A stretch of 64,000 nt of DNA from Scylla paramamosain (taxonomy: Eukaryota; Arthropoda; Malacostraca; Decapoda; Portunidae), in NCBI RefSeq assembly GCF_035594125.1, contig NC_087183.1, positions 11,792,368 to 11,856,367 on the forward strand, written 5' to 3'. This document shows, piece by piece, positions 61,086 through 64,000 of this stretch (its first letter is position 1; each line of letters begins with the position of its first letter). The position numbers and the translations under genes were made by a program. Under the pieces are notes generated by a model. That model had not been told where the DNA came from, ran no database searches, and saw nothing but the letters and a program-made list of their open reading frames with translations.

Positions 61086-61161
<76 letters not shown>
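61086..61161 (+). repeat. (GA)n microsatellite
   Basis: About 75 bp GA tract. Confidence 0.98.
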
Positions 61162-61163
<2 letters not shown>

Positions 61164-61207
61164 AATATATACTTTCGATTCAGTAAAGTTTCAAATACTA
61201 ACATAAA

Positions 61208-61336
61208 ATGAAATATTCTACTTCACCGTCTCAAAGTATTTCATTAGAAAGTCTCTCAAATCTTACTCATTCGTGGGTATTTTATTTAAGTCTTTTCCTT
61301 CCCTTCGCGTTGCTTGGTGTGGAGAGCGTGGGCAAG
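61208..61336 (+). CDS. Candidate first exon with hydrophobic segment
   Basis: ATG at 61208 opens 43 codons: a Ser/Thr-rich start, then a hydrophobic core (WVFYLSLFLPFALLGVE), ending at GGCAAG|GTAAGC (donor GT at 61337). It could encode a signal-anchor exon, or be chance in AT-rich DNA. No family recognised. Confidence 0.15.
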
Positions 61337-61459
61337 GTAAGCAAGCGTGTAATTAGTGCCCACCAAGTGTTAGCATTTCATTTATTTGTTTGTATTTGTT
61401 TGCGTTCATTGGCGCTTCCGATTATAAGTTGGAGGTCATGATTAGTGTGAGGGATTGGC

Positions 61460-61460
<1 letters not shown>

Positions 61461-61497
<37 letters not shown>
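61461..61497 (+). repeat. (GT)n microsatellite
   Basis: About 37 bp GT tract. Confidence 0.97.
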
Positions 61498-61498
<1 letters not shown>

Positions 61499-63458
61499 GC
61501 CTAAGATTTCGGTATTTTATATTATTTCTAAGACTTATATTTGTAGCCTTTTTTCATTAAAGAATGTCGTATTTTTTTTATTTCAGAGCTACTGTATATT
61601 TTTTTTTTTACTTTTACTTTTAAGTTGGTACATAATGATGGTTTCTTTTTTTTATTAAGATTGTTGAATAATGATTTTTCTACTTCAAGGTTATTGGATA
61701 GTGGCCTGTATTTATTCACAATTGGTGCGGAATGTTTTATTTTACTCTGAGTTTCTTTTGTAATGTCTATTTTATACTCTAAAATTGCTGAATATTGACT
61801 CTGCAGCGTTGGAATTTTTATGTAGTGACTTTTTTTCTTTTAACATTTACCGATTTTCTGCATACTCATGTTTTATTCAGTCCATGTCCCCGTTACTTTT
61901 TACGAGCTGTTGTACTTTCCAAATGCCTTATTATGCTAACTTTAATATTACCAGTCACGGTCATTTGTCACGCGCTGATCGCTCACGTCAACTTCCACTC
62001 CGCTGTGTCACTCTACGATACATCACTCTGGATATATACCTTTCAATATTTATGCTGGTAATTCTTCAGACCAGCGTACATTACTTAGTGTCTCCATATT
62101 TTCAGGTCGTGTGATGGGCAATATTTGTCAGTGTAATATTTTGGTGAAAGTTTATGTGTGCTAAGGAGTTGCGTATATTGTAATGGTATATGTGTTGTGA
62201 TTTATCGGTCTCTGGTTTCTAGTGACGTTGTCGTAAATTGTAATGCGCGTGTTGGTCCAATTTTCTGGTTCGTTGCGCTGTTGGCTGCTTCCATTCCACG
62301 TGTATTTATGGTGTTATTTCTCTTATAACTCTGATATTCTTTAATTCGTAATGTTTTCTAGTTCCTTTTAACGCTTTCTAATCCGTTCCCAAAGCTCCTC
62401 ATTCATTAGTGCCTATTATTAAACATTTCGTGATTTACAATAGTATTCTTAACAGCTTATATCCTTAATTTACTGCTGCTAGTGGTACTTTGCAGTTGTA
62501 ATTACCTGGGATGACTTGCATGTGTTTCCTGTCCTGTAACTCCTGATAACATTCAATAGTCTTCACTTCCCATTCCGCATCGTGTACTCGCTTACAACAC
62601 TCGCCCGCTGCTTGTTTCTATTCCCAGCCCTACACGACTCCGGTGTTGTAGCTCTATACATTAATTAGTCAATCAGTTAATGAATCCTAATTGTTCATAG
62701 TACGTTTAAGCACTCTGCTCTTCACTGCCACTTGTTATCTTACCTTTTCGTATCCTATGCTGCTGCAACTAATGATTTTACTTCTTACTTTTTGTTTTTT
62801 GCTTCTGCTTTGCTATTTCTATATAACATTTTCTTTACTACTCTGGCTTTACCAATTTGCTTTCATATTCATTTTACCTCTATAACACCTTGATACGTGT
62901 TTTACTATCATCTTTAATGTTATTTTATTTTTCACTTTCAATTTACTACTTTTATACTTCATTTATACGTCCTCTACTATTTTGCAACTTTATTTTTTAC
63001 TTAAACTTTCCACTTTCACTTCGCCACTCTTAAAGCATGAGTAGAGCAGTGGTGGGTGTGGTGTTGGCGGCGATGCTGGCGGTGGTATTGGCGCGATGGC
63101 TGGACGGTGGCGGCACTGGGCTCACACACGCACACGCACGCACACACACATGGCCCGTCAGCCCGTGATACCCAGGCGCAGTGGACGCGTTGTGGCCTCA
63201 GGTCCGCCCGCGCGTGAAATAGGATGCAGTGACCTCCTGGGGATTGGACTTCACGCGGGGGTCCTGCTGCGAATGTTAAACCCAGTCAGTTATACTCGCG
63301 GTTAAAAAAAAAAAAAAAAGACTCCCGGATGCTTCTTTTTTCTCTCCTTTCTCTTTCTCTTTTTTTCTTTTTTTTTTAGTGAGTCACTTTTCCTTTCGTT
63401 CGTGATTTTTTTCTTGTTTTGAGTTTTTTTTTTTTTTTTTGGTGGTGTTTTGTTTTTC
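61498..63458. other. AT-rich unique sequence
   Basis: About 1.9 kb without a microsatellite longer than 20 bp except poly-T and poly-A runs near 63303 and 63420. Short hydrophobic frames only. GC-rich patch at 63040-63290. No gene recognised. Confidence 0.4.
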
Positions 63459-63639
63459 GTGTGTGTGTGTGTGTGTGTGTGTGTGTCTAGGTAGTGTTCA
63501 TGTCGGGGTGGTGGTAAGGTTAAGGGTTTAAATTTTTTATTTATTTATTTTTTTGAGAATTTGTTCTTGATTTTTTTTTTTTGCTCAATTTTCTTCGATC
63601 TCTTTTTCTGTAGTGTAGCATTGGCGGTGTACTGATTTA

Positions 63640-63722
<83 letters not shown>
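63459..63722 (+). repeat. (GT)n and (CT)n microsatellites
   Basis: GT at 63459-63486 and CT at 63644-63722. Confidence 0.98.
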
Positions 63723-63726
<4 letters not shown>

Positions 63727-63757
63727 TAATGAACACCATGCTATACCACTACCACTC

Positions 63758-63950
63758 TCATTTCTCCTCCTCCTCGTCCTCCTCCTCCTCGTCGTCCTCC
63801 TCCTCCTCGTCGTCCTCCTCCTCCTCGTCGTCCTCCTCCTCCTCCTCCTCCTCCTCCTCCTCCACGCCTGTGACTCTTACAGTTCCATAATCATATTCCG
63901 CCACGTAACTCAGGAAGGGCGGGCCATTACCGACCTGTGGAGGTGGGGTA
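63758..63950 (-). CDS. Candidate exon ending in an acidic Glu/Asp repeat
   Basis: On the minus strand CCACCTCCACAG (ending about 63942) is acceptor-like. The frame then reads GNGPPFLSYVAEYDYGTV, RVTGV and a long Glu tract with three DDEEEE units, ending EEEEK then a stop at 63758. The DNA repeat is (GGA)n with regular GAC substitutions every 18 bp, which keeps the frame acidic. It could be a real C-terminal acidic tail or a repeat fused to chance sequence. Confidence 0.22.
63763..63862 (+). repeat. (CTC)n with 18-bp higher-order GTC pattern
   Basis: CTCCTCCTCGTCGTCCTC units repeat with an 18-bp period, then pure TCC to 63862. Confidence 0.93.
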
Positions 63951-64000
63951 GAGGATCCTTGCCGGCGGGAAGGGAGACACACCGAGAAGTTACCCCAAGT

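Overview
This is a eukaryotic nuclear window, most likely from an arthropod and probably a decapod crustacean. That is an inference from four things: extreme microsatellite density, TTAGG-type (arthropod telomere-like) motifs inside an interspersed element, 3' ends of arthropod-type non-LTR retrotransposons, and a pogo/Tigger-type DNA transposon. There is no operon structure, no rRNA or tRNA gene I can recognise, and no CRISPR. Most long open frames here are artefacts of stop-free simple repeats (poly-Ser, poly-Leu, poly-Thr, poly-Arg) and are not genes.

Layout. About 42 tracts of (AG)n or (CT)n, mostly 60-150 bp, lie along the window, with (AC)n, (TA)n, (AGG)n, (AAT)n and mixed (CTA)n(CTG)n tracts between them. 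They are densest at 34.2-36.1 kb. They are absent at 38.2-43.2 kb and at 47.9-56.4 kb. Long purine-only or pyrimidine-only stretches fill 8.7-9.7, 24.0-24.6, 30.0-30.3, 42.5-43.1, 48.1-49.6, 54.8-55.9, 59.0-59.2 and 60.4-61.0 kb. Old tandem repeats (minisatellites or decayed satellites) occur at 5.7-6.0, 11.5-12.2, 15.0-15.7, 17.3-17.6, 20.0-20.2, 20.6-20.9, 28.0-28.3, 30.5-30.8, 44.25-44.64, 49.2-49.5, 51.0-51.2, 51.6-52.0, 52.7-52.9, 53.4-53.8 and 54.2-54.6 kb.

Mobile elements. A 297-bp non-autonomous element with a TTAGG-like core (15208-15504) sits inside one monomer of a 122-bp tandem repeat, flanked by a 7-bp target duplication. A 471-bp Tigger/pogo-type MITE (38416-38886) has 24-bp inverted ends, TA duplications and a remnant of a transposase N-terminus. 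Two 5'-truncated, frameshifted non-LTR retrotransposon 3' ends of one family lie at 33974-34251 (+) and 58631-58968 (-). Two copies of another short repeat with a conserved hairpin lie near 23.5 and 49.6 kb.

Genes. The one well-supported protein gene is a single-exon minus-strand frame at 41024-41902 (292 aa). It has a pipsqueak/CENP-B-type helix-turn-helix N-terminus, an acidic middle and a C-terminus carrying a duplicated W-F module. A polyadenylation signal follows it at 40829-40834. It looks like a host gene derived from a pogo/Tigger transposase. Several weaker candidate exons or small secreted-peptide frames are listed with low confidence, the best being a minus-strand internal exon at 45345-45541 with a consensus splice donor. 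The rest is anonymous intergenic or intronic sequence.
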